From contig NZ_UNRA01000001.1 of NCBI RefSeq assembly GCF_900537075.1, positions 954,191 to 1,018,190 on the forward strand: DNA of 64,000 nt. Direction: 5' to 3'. Positions 43,269-53,055 of this stretch are shown here, piece by piece (the first letter of the stretch is position 1; each line of letters starts with the position of its first letter). This stretch comes from Tropicibacter sp. Alg240-R139 (lineage in GTDB: Bacteria; Pseudomonadota; Alphaproteobacteria; Rhodobacterales; Rhodobacteraceae). A program made the position numbers and the translations under genes. The notes beneath the pieces are model-generated. The model was not told the DNA's origin. It made no database searches and saw nothing but the letters and a program-made list of their open reading frames with translations.

Positions 43269-44381
43269 ATGAGCAGGGCCATCAGACAAGACGGGCCACT
43301 CCGGGCCTTGGGGGCGATGTCGGGAACGTCGCTGGATGGTGTGGATGCGGCCGTGATCGAGACCGATGGCGCCCGCATTTTCGGCTTCGGACCAAGTAGT
43401 TATCGGGCCTATTCCACTGAACAGCGCGCGGTCCTGAGGGCGGGCCTGGGACAGTGGACCGGGGACTCTGTTGATGCGGCGGGGCAGTTGGTGACCCAGG
43501 CGCATGCCACGGCCCTGGCGGGATTCGATGACGTGGAGCTTGTGGGCTTTCACGGGCAGACGCTGGCTCATGACCCTCAGGGGCGTCGCACATTACAGGT
43601 GGGCAACGGTGCCGAGTTGGCGCAGACTTTGGGGCGCCCGGTGGTCTGGGATTTCCGATCCGATGATGTGGCCATGGGCGGCGAGGGCGCGCCGCTGGCG
43701 CCGTTCTTTCACTTTGCCTGTGCCAAATGGGTGGGGGCGGATGCGCCTGTTTGTTTTCTGAACTTGGGTGGGGTTGGCAATCTAACGTATGTTGACCCGT
43801 CCTTTGATCAACCCGAAAAACCGGGCGCATTGCTGGCCTTTGATACTGGTCCGGCCAACGCGCCGATCAACGATCTGATGCAGGCCCGCCTTGGGTTGCC
43901 AATGGACAGAGACGGCGCTGTTGCGGCAGACGGCGAAGTTGAAACCGGCGCTCTGGAACTATTTCTCGCTGAGCCCTATTTCTCAAGAATGCCTCCGAAG
44001 TCATTGGATCGAAATGATTTTGATGAGATGATCGAATTGGTGAAGGAACTGGGAGACGCCGACGCTGTGGCAACCCTGACCGGTATGTGCGCCGCAGGCG
44101 TGGTTCAGGGGATCGAACACTGCCCCAAGCCGCCCTCCCGTGTTTTGGTTACCGGTGGCGGGCGTCACAACCCCGTGCTGATGGAGATGCTGCGGGTCTC
44201 GCTTGATTGCACGGTCGAGCCGGTCGAGGCCGTGGGGCTGGACGGCGACATGCTTGAGGCGCAGGCTTTTGCCTATCTTGCAGTACGCGTGGCTCGAGGG
44301 ATGGCGACGTCTTGTCCGGGAACAACTGGGGTTGGAGCATTGGTTGGTGGCGGGATTTTGAGCGTTCCGGATGCTGGATAG
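43269..44381 (+). CDS. anmK: Anhydro-N-acetylmuramic acid kinase
   Basis: 370 residues from the ATG at 43269. Motifs are [20 protein letters not shown] (phosphate 1), [45 protein letters not shown] and [15 protein letters not shown]. AnmK phosphorylates 1,6-anhydro-MurNAc to MurNAc-6-P in cell-wall recycling, downstream of NagZ activity. The divergent tyrS arrangement is common in this group. Confidence 0.96.
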   Translation: MSRAIRQDGPLRALGAMSGTSLDGVDAAVIETDGARIFGFGPSSYRAYSTEQRAVLRAGLGQWTGDSVDAAGQLVTQAHATALAGFDDVELVGFHGQTLAHDPQGRRTLQVGNGAELAQTLGRPVVWDFRSDDVAMGGEGAPLAPFFHFACAKWVGADAPVCFLNLGGVGNLTYVDPSFDQPEKPGALLAFDTGPANAPINDLMQARLGLPMDRDGAVAADGEVETGALELFLAEPYFSRMPPKSLDRNDFDEMIELVKELGDADAVATLTGMCAAGVVQGIEHCPKPPSRVLVTGGGRHNPVLMEMLRVSLDCTVEPVEAVGLDGDMLEAQAFAYLAVRVARGMATSCPGTTGVGALVGGGILSVPDAG

Positions 44382-44387
44382 CCGTTA

Positions 44388-44445
44388 GGGGCGCTGCCCC
44401 CGTCGCGTTGCGACTCCCCCGGGATATTTTTGGCCAGATGAAAGT
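44388..44445. repeat. Dispersed terminator-like repeat, family B, copy 1
   Basis: GGGGC-GCT-GCCCC then GTCGC-GTT-GCGAC give two tandem hairpins, followed by CCCCCGGGATATTTTT and an AGATGAAAG tail. It lies between the convergent anmK and desaturase genes and may terminate both. The same CCCCCGGGATATTTTT core is at 62.17 kb. I recall this motif as frequent between genes in Rhodobacteraceae. Confidence 0.75.
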
Positions 44446-44451
44446 TGGATC

Positions 44452-45342
44452 CTAGCGAATAAGCTTGCGGGTGTAGTCTGCCGTGAACTGGGTGTAGCCG
44501 TCTGATGTGGATTTCAGATGCTCTTGGGTCCAGCGGTGAAAGGCAGGGAGCTGGTGAAACGGCACGTTGGGGAAGCTGTGATGTTCGGCGTGATATGGCA
44601 TGTTCCAGGCCAGAAACCGCACGATCTGGTTGGTGAATGTGGTGCGCGAATTCTCCAGCATATTGGCCACGGGCGGGCAAAGTCCGTGTTCGGCCAGCAG
44701 ATAGAGGCGCAGAACCGGCTGGGCGGTGATCAGCGGCAGCAACCAGGCCCAGAACAGTAACGGTGACCAAATCAGGCTGAGGGCACCAAGAGCGTAGAGG
44801 CCAAGCAAAATGCGCGCCTCGTGTTGCATGGCGCCATGTTGGCGTTCGGGCAGGTAGGGGGCATCGAGCTGTCCCTTGGCGTTGGCGATTATCGTTTTTG
44901 CCATGCCGGACCAGTAGAACCAGCCGCTGAGGTAGATTAGCATATCTGGCCAGTTTCCGGGGCGCGGTTTGCCCGCCAGTTCCGGGTCACGCTTGGGATC
45001 GTTGGTCCATTTGTGATGGGCCAAGTGGAAATAGCGGAACCAGATAAAGGGGAGGGCGATCAGCAGGCCGACGATGTGGCCCACGAGTTCGTTCAGCCAG
45101 CGGCTTTTGAACGGGGTCTGGTGGGTGCATTCGTGGCTGAGTGTGAATAGGAACACCAACAGGATGCCTTGTGGCAAAATCAGCAGGCCCCAAAACGGGA
45201 CCTGCATGGCTATGCCAAGGGTGCACAGCCCCAGGGCGGCAACATAAAGCGACAGGTGTTTCAGGCCGGCCTGATCAGACCGTTCAGTCAACTGTGATTT
45301 GGCCTCGGGCGGCAGGCTGGCGATGAGCGTGCGATGATCCAT
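44452..45342 (-). CDS. Membrane fatty acid desaturase
   Basis: 296 residues with four hydrophobic segments and the three histidine boxes of diiron desaturases: HECTHQ (about 71), HLAHH (about 107) and HAEHH (about 255). It would introduce double bonds into fatty acyl or carotenoid-like chains in the inner membrane; the substrate is not known. It is convergent with anmK. Confidence 0.88.
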   Translation of the reverse strand: MDHRTLIASLPPEAKSQLTERSDQAGLKHLSLYVAALGLCTLGIAMQVPFWGLLILPQGILLVFLFTLSHECTHQTPFKSRWLNELVGHIVGLLIALPFIWFRYFHLAHHKWTNDPKRDPELAGKPRPGNWPDMLIYLSGWFYWSGMAKTIIANAKGQLDAPYLPERQHGAMQHEARILLGLYALGALSLIWSPLLFWAWLLPLITAQPVLRLYLLAEHGLCPPVANMLENSRTTFTNQIVRFLAWNMPYHAEHHSFPNVPFHQLPAFHRWTQEHLKSTSDGYTQFTADYTRKLIR

Positions 45343-45382
45343 AGCATCAACCTGTCAGCGGCATTTACCTTTGGCAAGCGCT

Positions 45383-45802
45383 TCATGCGCGGGGGATGTC
45401 GAATCCCTTGTCTGCCAATTCGAACCCTTCGAATCGGAAGCCAGGAGAGACTGTGCAACTGACCAGAGTGTAGTTCCCGGTGCTGCGCGCGGCCTGCCAG
45501 TGGCCTTCGGGCACAATCAGTTGCGGCGCACCCTCGTTCAAATCAGGGCTTAGGGTGTGGTCAGTGGCCGGGCCTTCATCGGTGGCACTCATTGACAGGA
45601 TCAGCGGTGCACCGGCGTGAAACAGCCAGATCTCGGTCGCATCGACCCGGTGCCAATGGCTGCTTTCCCCGGCTTGCAACAGGAAATAAATGCAGGTGCC
45701 TGTGGGGCGGCCTTCGTTCTCGGCTGCCCAAGTTTGGCGGTACCAACCACCCTCGGGGTGGCGGGAAAGGTCTAGATGGTCAATGATCTGCTCGGGGGTC
45801 AT
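45383..45802 (-). CDS. Cupin_5 (DUF985) family protein
   Basis: 139 residues from the ATG at 45802. [30 protein letters not shown] and [10 protein letters not shown] mark the cupin barrel of DUF985 proteins. The family function is unclear, possibly sugar- or metal-binding. It is divergent from selO across 91 bp. Confidence 0.88.
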   Translation of the reverse strand: MTPEQIIDHLDLSRHPEGGWYRQTWAAENEGRPTGTCIYFLLQAGESSHWHRVDATEIWLFHAGAPLILSMSATDEGPATDHTLSPDLNEGAPQLIVPEGHWQAARSTGNYTLVSCTVSPGFRFEGFELADKGFDIPRA

Positions 45803-45893
45803 AGTGGCCTCTGTGGTGGGTTTGCTGCGACTATGCCGGGGGCGGGCGCATTGTGCTATGGCAATCGTGAGTTCAGCACTTATGTTGCGGACC

Positions 45894-47312
45894 ATGACAC
45901 TGATGATCCCCTTCGACAATTCCTATGCGCTCCTTCCAGGCGTGTTCTATTCCAAACAGGCGCCGGTCCCTGTGCGCGCCCCGCGATTGATAGCGTTCAA
46001 CGCCGATCTGGCCGCCGTGATGGGCATTGCGCCTGGCGATGTTCAGGAAATGGCGCAGGTTTTTGCCGGCAATGAAGTGCCAGAGGGCGCTGACCCGCTC
46101 GCGCAGCTATATGCGGGGCACCAATTCGGCCATTATAACCCAAAACTTGGTGACGGGCGTGCGGTCCTGTTGGGTGAAACCGTGGGGGCGGACGGGCTGC
46201 GACGTGACTTGCAGCTCAAAGGTTCGGGGCGCACACCCTATTCGCGGCAAGGTGACGGGCGCGCCTGGCTGGGGCCGGTGCTTCGGGAATATGTGGTGTC
46301 TGAGGCGATGCATGCGCTTGGAATTGCGACGACCCGTGCGCTGGCTGCGGTTGAAACCGGTGAGACTGTTTTGCGTGAGGCACCGCTGCCAGGCGCTGTA
46401 TTGGCGCGCGTGGCGTCCAGCCACTTGCGGGTGGGCACGTTTCAAATATTCGCTGCGCGAGGTGAAATGGGCAACCTCAAACGGCTCACAGACTACGCCA
46501 TCGCGCGGCACTATCCGCACGCCAAGGGTCCGATGGGGCTGTTGCGCGCGGTTCGGGACGCACAGGTCAAACTGATTGCGCAATGGATGGGCGTGGGTTT
46601 CATCCATGGTGTCATGAACACTGACAACAGCTCGATCTCTGGTGAAACCATCGATTATGGCCCTTGCGCCTTTATGGACGGTTATCATCCCAACACGGTT
46701 TACAGCTCGATCGACCGGATGGGACGGTACGCCTATTCGAACCAGCCTGATATCGCGGTCTGGAATATGGCGCAGCTGGCGACGTCATTGATCCAACAGA
46801 TGCCCGACCGCGAGGCTGCAGTCGAAGAGGCGACCGAGGTTGTGCACGCGATGCCAGATCTGTTGCAAAAGGCTTGGCTGGAACAGTTCCGGCGCAAACT
46901 GGGCCTGACCGGTGCACACGACGGCGACGCCGAGTTGATCGCGGACCTGCTGCAGCGAATGGCGCAAAATCAGGCTGATTTCACCAATACATTTCGGGCG
47001 TTGGGGCGGCCGGAAGGGCGGGACCAATTCATTGATCCGGCAGCTTATGACGTGTGGCTGGCAAAATGGCAGGGGCGAGCCGAATCCGAGGCCAACCCGT
47101 TGGTCGTGATCACTGACACCAACCCGGCATTTATTCCGCGCAACCACCGGGTAGAGCAGATGATTCAGGCGGCCCTGGTTGGGGACTATGTTTTGTTTCG
47201 TAGGTTGCAATCCGTCTTGGCGACCCCGTTTGCCGACCAGCCGGATCATGCGGATTTGCAAAGCCCACCCGATGAAAGCGAAGTTGTGCAGGCGACATTT
47301 TGCGGAACCTGA
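45894..47312 (+). CDS. selO: Protein adenylyltransferase SelO (YdiU)
   Basis: 472 residues from the ATG at 45894; an ATG at 45903 is possible. Motifs include [74 protein letters not shown] and the C-terminal TFCGT. SelO is a pseudokinase-fold enzyme that transfers AMP to Ser/Thr/Tyr residues, linked to redox stress. The C-terminal Cys stands where selenocysteine occurs in eukaryotic homologues. Confidence 0.94.
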   Translation: MTLMIPFDNSYALLPGVFYSKQAPVPVRAPRLIAFNADLAAVMGIAPGDVQEMAQVFAGNEVPEGADPLAQLYAGHQFGHYNPKLGDGRAVLLGETVGADGLRRDLQLKGSGRTPYSRQGDGRAWLGPVLREYVVSEAMHALGIATTRALAAVETGETVLREAPLPGAVLARVASSHLRVGTFQIFAARGEMGNLKRLTDYAIARHYPHAKGPMGLLRAVRDAQVKLIAQWMGVGFIHGVMNTDNSSISGETIDYGPCAFMDGYHPNTVYSSIDRMGRYAYSNQPDIAVWNMAQLATSLIQQMPDREAAVEEATEVVHAMPDLLQKAWLEQFRRKLGLTGAHDGDAELIADLLQRMAQNQADFTNTFRALGRPEGRDQFIDPAAYDVWLAKWQGRAESEANPLVVITDTNPAFIPRNHRVEQMIQAALVGDYVLFRRLQSVLATPFADQPDHADLQSPPDESEVVQATFCGT

Positions 47313-47344
47313 TCAACGCAGTCGCTCAACGATAAGCTTGACGT

Positions 47345-47396
47345 TTTGCGGTGCCGCGCCTCGCTGCAAGCGAGGCGCCCGGCCCAACGCCGCAAA
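47345..47396. repeat. Dispersed palindromic repeat, family A core, copy 3
   Basis: GCGCCTCGCT-GCA-AGCGAGGCGC (47356-47378) followed by CCGGCCCAACG, nested in an outer TTTGCGG/CCGCAAA stem (47345-47351 with 47390-47396). The hairpin arms differ from copies 1 and 2 but still pair perfectly, and the CCGGCCCAACG block is shared. It lies between the convergent selO and DMT genes. A GGGAGGAGCTCC block follows near 47424. Confidence 0.65.
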
Positions 47397-47440
47397 GGCC
47401 CGTCAGGGCACGAAGCGGGGGCGGGAGGAGCTCCGAATGA

Positions 47441-48316
47441 TCAGGGACGGTTGATCAAGTAGATGCCAGCGGCGACAAGTGCCAAAGCGGCCCAGATCTG
47501 CAGGCCGATTTGTTCGCCCAGCAAGGCCCAGCCGAGCAGAACCGCCAACACTGGTGACAGAAAGCTGAACGAGGCAACGGCGCTGGCCTGATAGACCGCC
47601 AGCAGGCGAAACCAGGCCAGAAAGCCAAGGCCCACAACACCGATCGACTGAAATGCCAGCCCGGCCAAATGGATGGGCTGTAGATCGCGGATCAATTCGC
47701 CAAACAAAGGCGCCGCGAGCAAAAGCAAGGGCGCGGAGACCACAAGCTGACACATCAGTTGCATTTCGGCGCTGGCCTTAGACAGATCCGTCATCCGCAC
47801 CACAAGCGCGATCCCGGCCCAACAAATAGCTGCCGCCAACGCAAGCAAATCGCCCAGCAGGCTGACGTGACCACCGTCCCGATCGGCAAAAGCCACGATG
47901 ATGCCGCCCATGGCCAGAACCAGCCCGAAAATGCGCATTCGACTGAGCCGCTCTCCCGGCAACAGCACGTGCCCGGCGAGTGTCAGCCACACAGGCATTG
48001 AGTAAAACAGGATCGAAGAGCGCGATACCGTGGTCCGGTCTAGTGCGGAAAAAATGCAGATAAACTCCACTGTAAACAGCAGTCCAGACAACGCACCGCC
48101 CCAGAGCGCGGCGCGCGGCAGTTCAATAGGTGACCGAAAGACTCGCATCCATATCAACAGAAAGACCAATGCGCCGACAGACCTAAGACCTGCCTGAAAC
48201 ACGGGGCCAAAACCACTGCCGGTGACTTTGATCACCACCTGGTTAAAAGCGAGTAGCAGCGCGATCCCGATAAGGGCGGCAGCACCAGAGGCGTCAATGG
48301 GACGTTTTTGATCCAT
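47441..48316 (-). CDS. DMT-superfamily (EamA) transporter
   Basis: 291 residues from the ATG at 48316. About ten transmembrane segments in two EamA repeats. Sequence features include FNQVVIKVTGSGFGPVFQAG and LDRTTVSRSSILFYSMPVW. Probable inner-membrane metabolite exporter; substrate unknown. It is divergent from the endonuclease/exonuclease-fold gene, with 136 bp between starts. Confidence 0.92.
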   Translation of the reverse strand: MDQKRPIDASGAAALIGIALLLAFNQVVIKVTGSGFGPVFQAGLRSVGALVFLLIWMRVFRSPIELPRAALWGGALSGLLFTVEFICIFSALDRTTVSRSSILFYSMPVWLTLAGHVLLPGERLSRMRIFGLVLAMGGIIVAFADRDGGHVSLLGDLLALAAAICWAGIALVVRMTDLSKASAEMQLMCQLVVSAPLLLLAAPLFGELIRDLQPIHLAGLAFQSIGVVGLGFLAWFRLLAVYQASAVASFSFLSPVLAVLLGWALLGEQIGLQIWAALALVAAGIYLINRP

Positions 48317-48452
48317 GTGCCCAAAGGATGAGCAATGTGTTGTTATGTCAACCCACAATGGAAGTGTCGCAGAGGGTGAGACCTTGCGTCCCTTGGACCT
48401 ATCCCTCAACATCCTGCAGATTGCGGACAACTTCGAATTTGGACATGATTTT

Positions 48453-49139
48453 ATGCTTCGATTGGCCAGCTACAACATCCAGAAATGCGTAGGCCTCGAT
48501 TTTCGACGTCTCCCTCGGCGCATCCTGCAGGTGCTGGACCGAGTCGGTGCACAAATCGTAGTACTGCAAGAGGCCGATAAACGCCTGCCGCCGCGTCCTG
48601 CGGCGCTGCCACATTTCGTTTTGGACGAAGCGGGCTGGAATATCGTCGATCTGGGGGGCGCGGGTAGCCTGGGCTGGCACGGCAATGCTGTGATCTGGCG
48701 AGGCGAAGGGGTGCATGAGCTGGAAACCGGGCAAATGGCGCTGCCGGGGATAGAGCCGCGCGGCGCTGTTTGGGTGTCTTTTGATACGCCCATCGGCCCG
48801 CTGCGCGTGGTGGGCACGCATCTGGGGCTGTTGTCTCATTCGCGGCAACAGCAGGTGATGCATATCAGCCGTCACATTCAGGGCCTGCCCGAGATGCCCA
48901 CCGTTTGGGCAGGGGACTTCAATGAATGGTCACGCCAGCCCGTGTTGGACCATCTGGCCCCTCAGATGCGGTTCCTTCCCCCGTTACCAAGCTTTCCATC
49001 GCCACAACCCATCGGGCCGCTGGATCGGATCGCGCTGGGGCCGGGTTTGCAGGCGACTGGACATGGGGTGCATTCGGACCGTCCGGCCCATATTGCGTCA
49101 GACCATTTGCCGATCTGGGCGGATATTCAGGCTGGATGA
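48453..49139 (+). CDS. Endonuclease/exonuclease/phosphatase (EEP) family hydrolase
   Basis: 228 residues from the ATG at 48453; the frame extends upstream but the core begins MLRLASYNIQKCVG. EEP motifs are SYNIQ, VVLQEAD, VVGTHLGLLS, WAGDFNEWS and the C-terminal ASDHLPIWAD. These give the metal-dependent phosphoesterase site. It may act on nucleic acid or lipid/phosphoester substrates; sequence alone does not decide. Confidence 0.88.
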   Translation: MLRLASYNIQKCVGLDFRRLPRRILQVLDRVGAQIVVLQEADKRLPPRPAALPHFVLDEAGWNIVDLGGAGSLGWHGNAVIWRGEGVHELETGQMALPGIEPRGAVWVSFDTPIGPLRVVGTHLGLLSHSRQQQVMHISRHIQGLPEMPTVWAGDFNEWSRQPVLDHLAPQMRFLPPLPSFPSPQPIGPLDRIALGPGLQATGHGVHSDRPAHIASDHLPIWADIQAG

Positions 49140-49217
49140 CGTCGCACCCATCGTGTTTTGAACATCCAGTTGCGTCATGGGTACGCTGTAAACCCCGCGA
49201 AACAGAACTTCATGCAT

Positions 49218-49436
49218 TTAGATGTCGTGGTCTTTCGCCATCAACAGGGCTGATTGGGCCAGCGCGTCTCGTCCCGCTGAATACTGGTCATGGGCTGGGT
49301 ATCCTTTGACTGAAGGGGCTTGAATGGTGCGTGTTCTGGAAAACAATCGCGATAAAAGCTTTGTAGTCTGGTTCGGCTTCTTTCGCTTGTTTCCTTGAAT
49401 ATGGCCAAAGAAGCGCACTGTATCAGAGAATAGCAT
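49218..49436 (-). CDS. Small basic hypothetical protein with a consensus Shine-Dalgarno site
   Basis: 72 residues from the ATG at 49436. TAGGAGGG lies 7-8 bases upstream, the best ribosome-binding site I saw in this window, and decides the start. The N-terminal half is basic (HIQGNKRKKPNQ), the C-terminal half contains KGYPAHDQYSAGRDALAQSA. No transmembrane segment or known domain. Divergent from the HxlR gene; 49140-49217 beyond its end holds no gene. Confidence 0.65.
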   Translation of the reverse strand: MLFSDTVRFFGHIQGNKRKKPNQTTKLLSRLFSRTRTIQAPSVKGYPAHDQYSAGRDALAQSALLMAKDHDI

Positions 49437-49577
49437 TTCGAACCCTCCTATGTTTTCCAGAAGGATCATCAAGCCGTCAATGCGCTTTGGATAGTTACAC
49501 GATGAAACCCGATCAGTACGCTTTTGGGACTGGACAGAAAATCGCCAACAGAACTAGCCTAGTTATTGGAGGATCAG

Positions 49578-50300
49578 ATGACATCAAGCAAGCCATACGG
49601 CCTTCTCTGTCCTGTGTCCAAAGCCTGCGATCTGCTTGGCGCCAGATGGACATTGCCAATTCTGTGCGAAATGTGGGCGGGGGAGACTCGGTTCAACGAC
49701 ATCCGGCGAGCTGTCGGAGGGGTTTCACCGACCGTTCTATCAAGGCGCTTGAGCGAAATGGAGCAGTCCGGATTGATTGCTCGGGTAGAAGATCGCGCTC
49801 AAGGCACAGTCGACTATGTCCGCACGCAAAAGGCAATTGATCTTGAACCGGCGTTGATGGCGCTTGGGCGTTGGTCACAGCGCAATATCGAGGCCGAAAT
49901 AGCCCTGTCGTATGATGTGTCAACGCTCATGTGGGCAATGCGTCGACTTGATACCAGTGCGTTTCCCAACCGCCGCATCGTGATCCGCTTCAAGTTCACT
50001 GAAAGTTCCGGCAGACACGATACGTATTGGCTTTTGTTCCGTCCCGGCCTTCCGCTAGAGATCTGCGTCGATGTTCCGGGTTTTGATGTCGATGTGTTTG
50101 TCGAGACCTCCGAGCAGTCGTTCGCGGCTGTCATTCTGGGGCGGTCTACAATCGAAAGAGAGGTTGGGGACGGTCGGCTATACTTAACCGGAGACGCGGT
50201 CATGATGAGAACTCTGAACGAATGGTTTCCGCGCTCCGGCTATGCCGATACCGACGAGATCCTCCCGACGCGAGAACCAGCGTACACTGAAGTGTCCTAG
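49578..50300 (+). CDS. HxlR-family regulator with C-terminal SCP2-like domain
   Basis: 240 residues from the ATG at 49578, with GGAGG upstream. The N-terminal winged helix of the HxlR type spans about 5-100 (CPVSKACDLLGARWTLPIL then GVSPTVLSRRLSEMEQSGLI). The C-terminal ~120 residues look like an SCP2 sterol-carrier-like domain that could sense a hydrophobic ligand. This two-domain architecture is known in actinobacteria and alphaproteobacteria. The target genes are unknown; the small divergent gene is a candidate. Confidence 0.85.
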   Translation: MTSSKPYGLLCPVSKACDLLGARWTLPILCEMWAGETRFNDIRRAVGGVSPTVLSRRLSEMEQSGLIARVEDRAQGTVDYVRTQKAIDLEPALMALGRWSQRNIEAEIALSYDVSTLMWAMRRLDTSAFPNRRIVIRFKFTESSGRHDTYWLLFRPGLPLEICVDVPGFDVDVFVETSEQSFAAVILGRSTIEREVGDGRLYLTGDAVMMRTLNEWFPRSGYADTDEILPTREPAYTEVS

Positions 50301-50350
50301 AGGCTTCGTTGGGGTGTGTTCGTGGTCCTTGACCGCAGTCGTTCACAGCG

Positions 50351-50384
50351 AAAAAAAAACGCGCCACAATCGGGCGCGTTTTCC
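50351..50384 (-). terminator. Terminator of the RNA helicase gene
   Basis: Read leftwards, AACGCGCC and GGCGCGTT form the stem, followed by a run of nine T (nine A on the plus strand). It lies just beyond the rhlE stop. On the plus strand TTTTCC follows the stem, so it may also stop the convergent HxlR transcript. Confidence 0.85.
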
Positions 50385-50389
50385 TTGCA

Positions 50390-51697
50390 TCATGCGGCTG
50401 AACGAGGTCCGCTTTTAGCGCCGCGTTTGGGGCTGCGACGGCGGCGGTTGCCGTTTCCACCCGGTTTGGCGCCCATGCCACCCTGTGGCCCGCCACGGTT
50501 GCCGCCGCGGTTTCCACCGCGACCAGGACCTTTGCCACGCGCGGGTTTGGCCTCTTCTTCAACCGGTTGCCACGGACGGCCCGAGGCGACGGGGATCTGC
50601 TGGCCGATCACCTTCTGGATGGCGCGGAATTCGTCCATCTCGTCTGGAGCACAGAATGCGATGGCGGCGCCGTCCTTGCCCGCGCGTGCGGTGCGTCCGA
50701 TCCGGTGCACATAGGCATCCGGAACGTTGGGCAAGTCATAGTTGTAGACGTGTTTGACGTCCGGGATGTCCAGACCACGCGCGGCCACATCCGTTGCCAC
50801 CAACACTTTGACATCGCCAGCCTTGAAGGCGGCAATTGCGCGTTCGCGCTGACCTTGGCTTTTGTTGCCATGCACGGCGGCAGTGGCATACCCGGCTTTC
50901 TCAAGCACACGCGCCAGCTTATCCGACCCGTGTTTGGTGCGGCCGAAGACGATTGCCCGTTCTTCGCGGTGACCATCCAGCAGCTCGATCAAGAGCTTGG
51001 ACTTTTCGGCCTTTGCGATGAAGTGGATCGCCTGCGTGACCTTGTCGGCGGTCTTGCCGGGGGGCGAGACTTCGATCCGTTTAGGGTTTTTCAGATAGCT
51101 TTGCGCGATCTCGTTCATCTGTTTGGGCATAGTGGCCGAAAACAGCATGGTCTGGCGATCCGTAGGCAGAACACCTGCAATCTTGCGCAGCGCGTGGATA
51201 AAGCCCAGGTCCAGCATCTGGTCGGCCTCGTCCAGCACCAGGAAAGAACATTCCTCCAGGTCCAGAGCCTTGCGGTCCATCAGGTCCAGCAAGCGTCCGG
51301 GCGTGGCCACCAGAATGTCGATGCCGCGTTCAAGCCGCTTGATCTGTGGGTTGATCGACACGCCGCCCACAACAATCGCAACTTTGATCGGAGTGTTTTC
51401 GGTTAACGTTTTGAGGGTCTCGGCAATCTGTTGAGCCAGCTCGCGGGTAGGGGCCAGGATCAGGCTGCGCACGACACCATGTGCAGGCTTGCGGCCGTAT
51501 TTCAGCATCAAGGTCACCAGCGGCAGGCCAAAGGCCGCCGTTTTGCCGGTACCGGTCTGGGCAAGGCCCATCACGTCTTCACCGTTCAGAGCGTGCGGAA
51601 TGGCACGTTTCTGGATCGGGGTCGGTTCGGTGATTCCCATGTCATTCAGACGGTTCACCAGGACCTTGGGCAGGTCCATCATGTCAAAATCGCTCAA
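50390..51697 (-). CDS. rhlE: DEAD-box RNA helicase (RhlE-like)
   Basis: 435 residues if begun at a TTG at 51697 (LSDFDMMDLPK, with AAAGGAA upstream); a GTG at 51724 is the other option. Helicase motifs are AQTGTGKTAAF (I), PTRELAQQ (Ia), ATPGRLLDL, VLDEADQMLDLGF (II), FSATMP (III) and HRIGRTARAG (VI). A C-terminal Arg/Gly-rich tail (about 395-435) binds RNA. It unwinds structured RNA, often in cold adaptation or ribosome assembly. Confidence 0.93.
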   Translation of the reverse strand: MSDFDMMDLPKVLVNRLNDMGITEPTPIQKRAIPHALNGEDVMGLAQTGTGKTAAFGLPLVTLMLKYGRKPAHGVVRSLILAPTRELAQQIAETLKTLTENTPIKVAIVVGGVSINPQIKRLERGIDILVATPGRLLDLMDRKALDLEECSFLVLDEADQMLDLGFIHALRKIAGVLPTDRQTMLFSATMPKQMNEIAQSYLKNPKRIEVSPPGKTADKVTQAIHFIAKAEKSKLLIELLDGHREERAIVFGRTKHGSDKLARVLEKAGYATAAVHGNKSQGQRERAIAAFKAGDVKVLVATDVAARGLDIPDVKHVYNYDLPNVPDAYVHRIGRTARAGKDGAAIAFCAPDEMDEFRAIQKVIGQQIPVASGRPWQPVEEEAKPARGKGPGRGGNRGGNRGGPQGGMGAKPGGNGNRRRRSPKRGAKSGPRSAA

Positions 51698-51747
51698 TTC
51701 ATTTCCTTTCACGCCTGCCAACACGGCAAACGCAACATGGCCGCCCC

Positions 51748-51876
51748 TTATGGGCGACCGCTTGGGGCGCGCGGAGCCTCGGGCTTGCGGGGCCGAATGC
51801 CCTTCAAGCCGGTCCGGCGCTTTGCCCCACGCGTGATTTTGGGAACATCAGGTTCAGGTCCATGACGGCAATCCAA
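51748..51876 (-). CDS. Possible small basic protein upstream of rhlE
   Basis: A 42-codon frame beginning at a TTG (51876), with PDVPKITRGAKRRTGLKGIR then PRKPEAPRAPSGRP, ending 50 bp before the helicase start. The Lys/Arg/Pro-rich composition is reminiscent of small RNA-binding or ribosomal-associated proteins. There is no ATG and no strong ribosome site, so the evidence is limited to composition and position. Confidence 0.3.
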   Translation of the reverse strand: MDCRHGPEPDVPKITRGAKRRTGLKGIRPRKPEAPRAPSGRP

Positions 51877-51947
51877 TGTCTGGATCGGTCGGTTTATCCG
51901 CTCTTTGGTCTTATCTGCTCACGCGGCAGAGGACAAAAACCTTTGGC

Positions 51948-53051
51948 TCACATGGAGGGGCCAAGCGGCTTTGTCAAGTCGCGGTTGGAAGAACGAATGT
52001 GATATGCGGCGTTCAGCACCCACCGTCGCATGGCGGGTAGGGGGCGTTCAAAGACGGCTGCAAATCCAAAGCAAATCACGATTGTACCCGTGAGCAGGCC
52101 GAGATTGCTCAAAGCGGGCAGGCTCGCGTCGAGCCATTGTAAGACAGGGTAGTGCACCAGATAGAGCGAGAAACTGCCACCTGCGCACCAGTTTGCCGGG
52201 CGTGCAAGACGCGTCAGATCGGCGTGACGTGCCAGACCGGCGGCCCCCAGCAGGTGCAGGGTGGTCAGGCCTCCTAAAACTGCGTTCCACAAGTATTCAT
52301 CCGAGAACCTCAGGTCATGACCGCCAAACACTGGTTGCATGTTGACCTGCAAAATATTTGGCAAGTCGATGGCCAAGCTTAGAGAATAGACCGCGACTGG
52401 AGCCAGCGTGAGAAGCATCAAGGCTTGTGGGGAAAGATCGTCGATCCGGTGCAAATTTCGATACAGCCAAACGCCCATCAGCCAGGCGGGCATCAGAAGC
52501 AGCACGTTCAGGCCAAACAGCAGGCAAAAAAGAACGAGCAAGGCCGCCCGGCGTAACCCGCTCAGGTAAAAGCAGACAGCAAAGAGAGCGTAATACGCGG
52601 CCTCGTAACTGAGCGACCAAAAGGGGCCGTTGCTGCCCAATCGGGCACTGAGCCCCGACCATTCGTTGGAAAAGCTCAAACCCCGCGCCAGCATCTCCCA
52701 CAGGGGTAGGGGCGCGAAATAGGGGGCAAAATAACTGCTCGGGTCAACGCTGCTGCCCATCTGGTCCAATATCCAGGTCAGCACCAATGCAGGCAGGGCG
52801 ACCGAGATCAGGCGCGATAGGCGCGAGAATGCAAAGCGGCCTATCGTGTCGTCTTTGCTTTCGGCGGTCAGCGCGATGACGAAACCGGACAGCACAAAAA
52901 AGATGACAACCGCGTCCGAGCCCAGGTTCAGCTCGCGCACCCACATCCAATCGCCGCCCGAAAAGCGGGGATAGGCAAAATGGGACAGCAGAACAACCAT
53001 GGCCGCACCAAAGCGCAGCAGGTTGAGATAGGTGGAAAAGCCTGGGTTCAT
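51948..53051 (-). CDS. Acyltransferase 3 (OafA-like) membrane protein
   Basis: 367 residues with about ten hydrophobic segments. N-terminal YLNLLRFGAAMVVLLSHFAY and VIFFVLSGFVIAL match the acyltransferase 3 family, which O-acylates surface polysaccharide or other exported molecules. GPFWSLSYEAAYYALFAV and a late SFSLYLVHYPVLQWL are also typical. It lies 5 bp downstream of the sterol-desaturase-like gene, so the two are probably co-transcribed. Confidence 0.9.
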   Translation of the reverse strand: MNPGFSTYLNLLRFGAAMVVLLSHFAYPRFSGGDWMWVRELNLGSDAVVIFFVLSGFVIALTAESKDDTIGRFAFSRLSRLISVALPALVLTWILDQMGSSVDPSSYFAPYFAPLPLWEMLARGLSFSNEWSGLSARLGSNGPFWSLSYEAAYYALFAVCFYLSGLRRAALLVLFCLLFGLNVLLLMPAWLMGVWLYRNLHRIDDLSPQALMLLTLAPVAVYSLSLAIDLPNILQVNMQPVFGGHDLRFSDEYLWNAVLGGLTTLHLLGAAGLARHADLTRLARPANWCAGGSFSLYLVHYPVLQWLDASLPALSNLGLLTGTIVICFGFAAVFERPLPAMRRWVLNAAYHIRSSNRDLTKPLGPSM

Positions 53052-53055
53052 GTGC

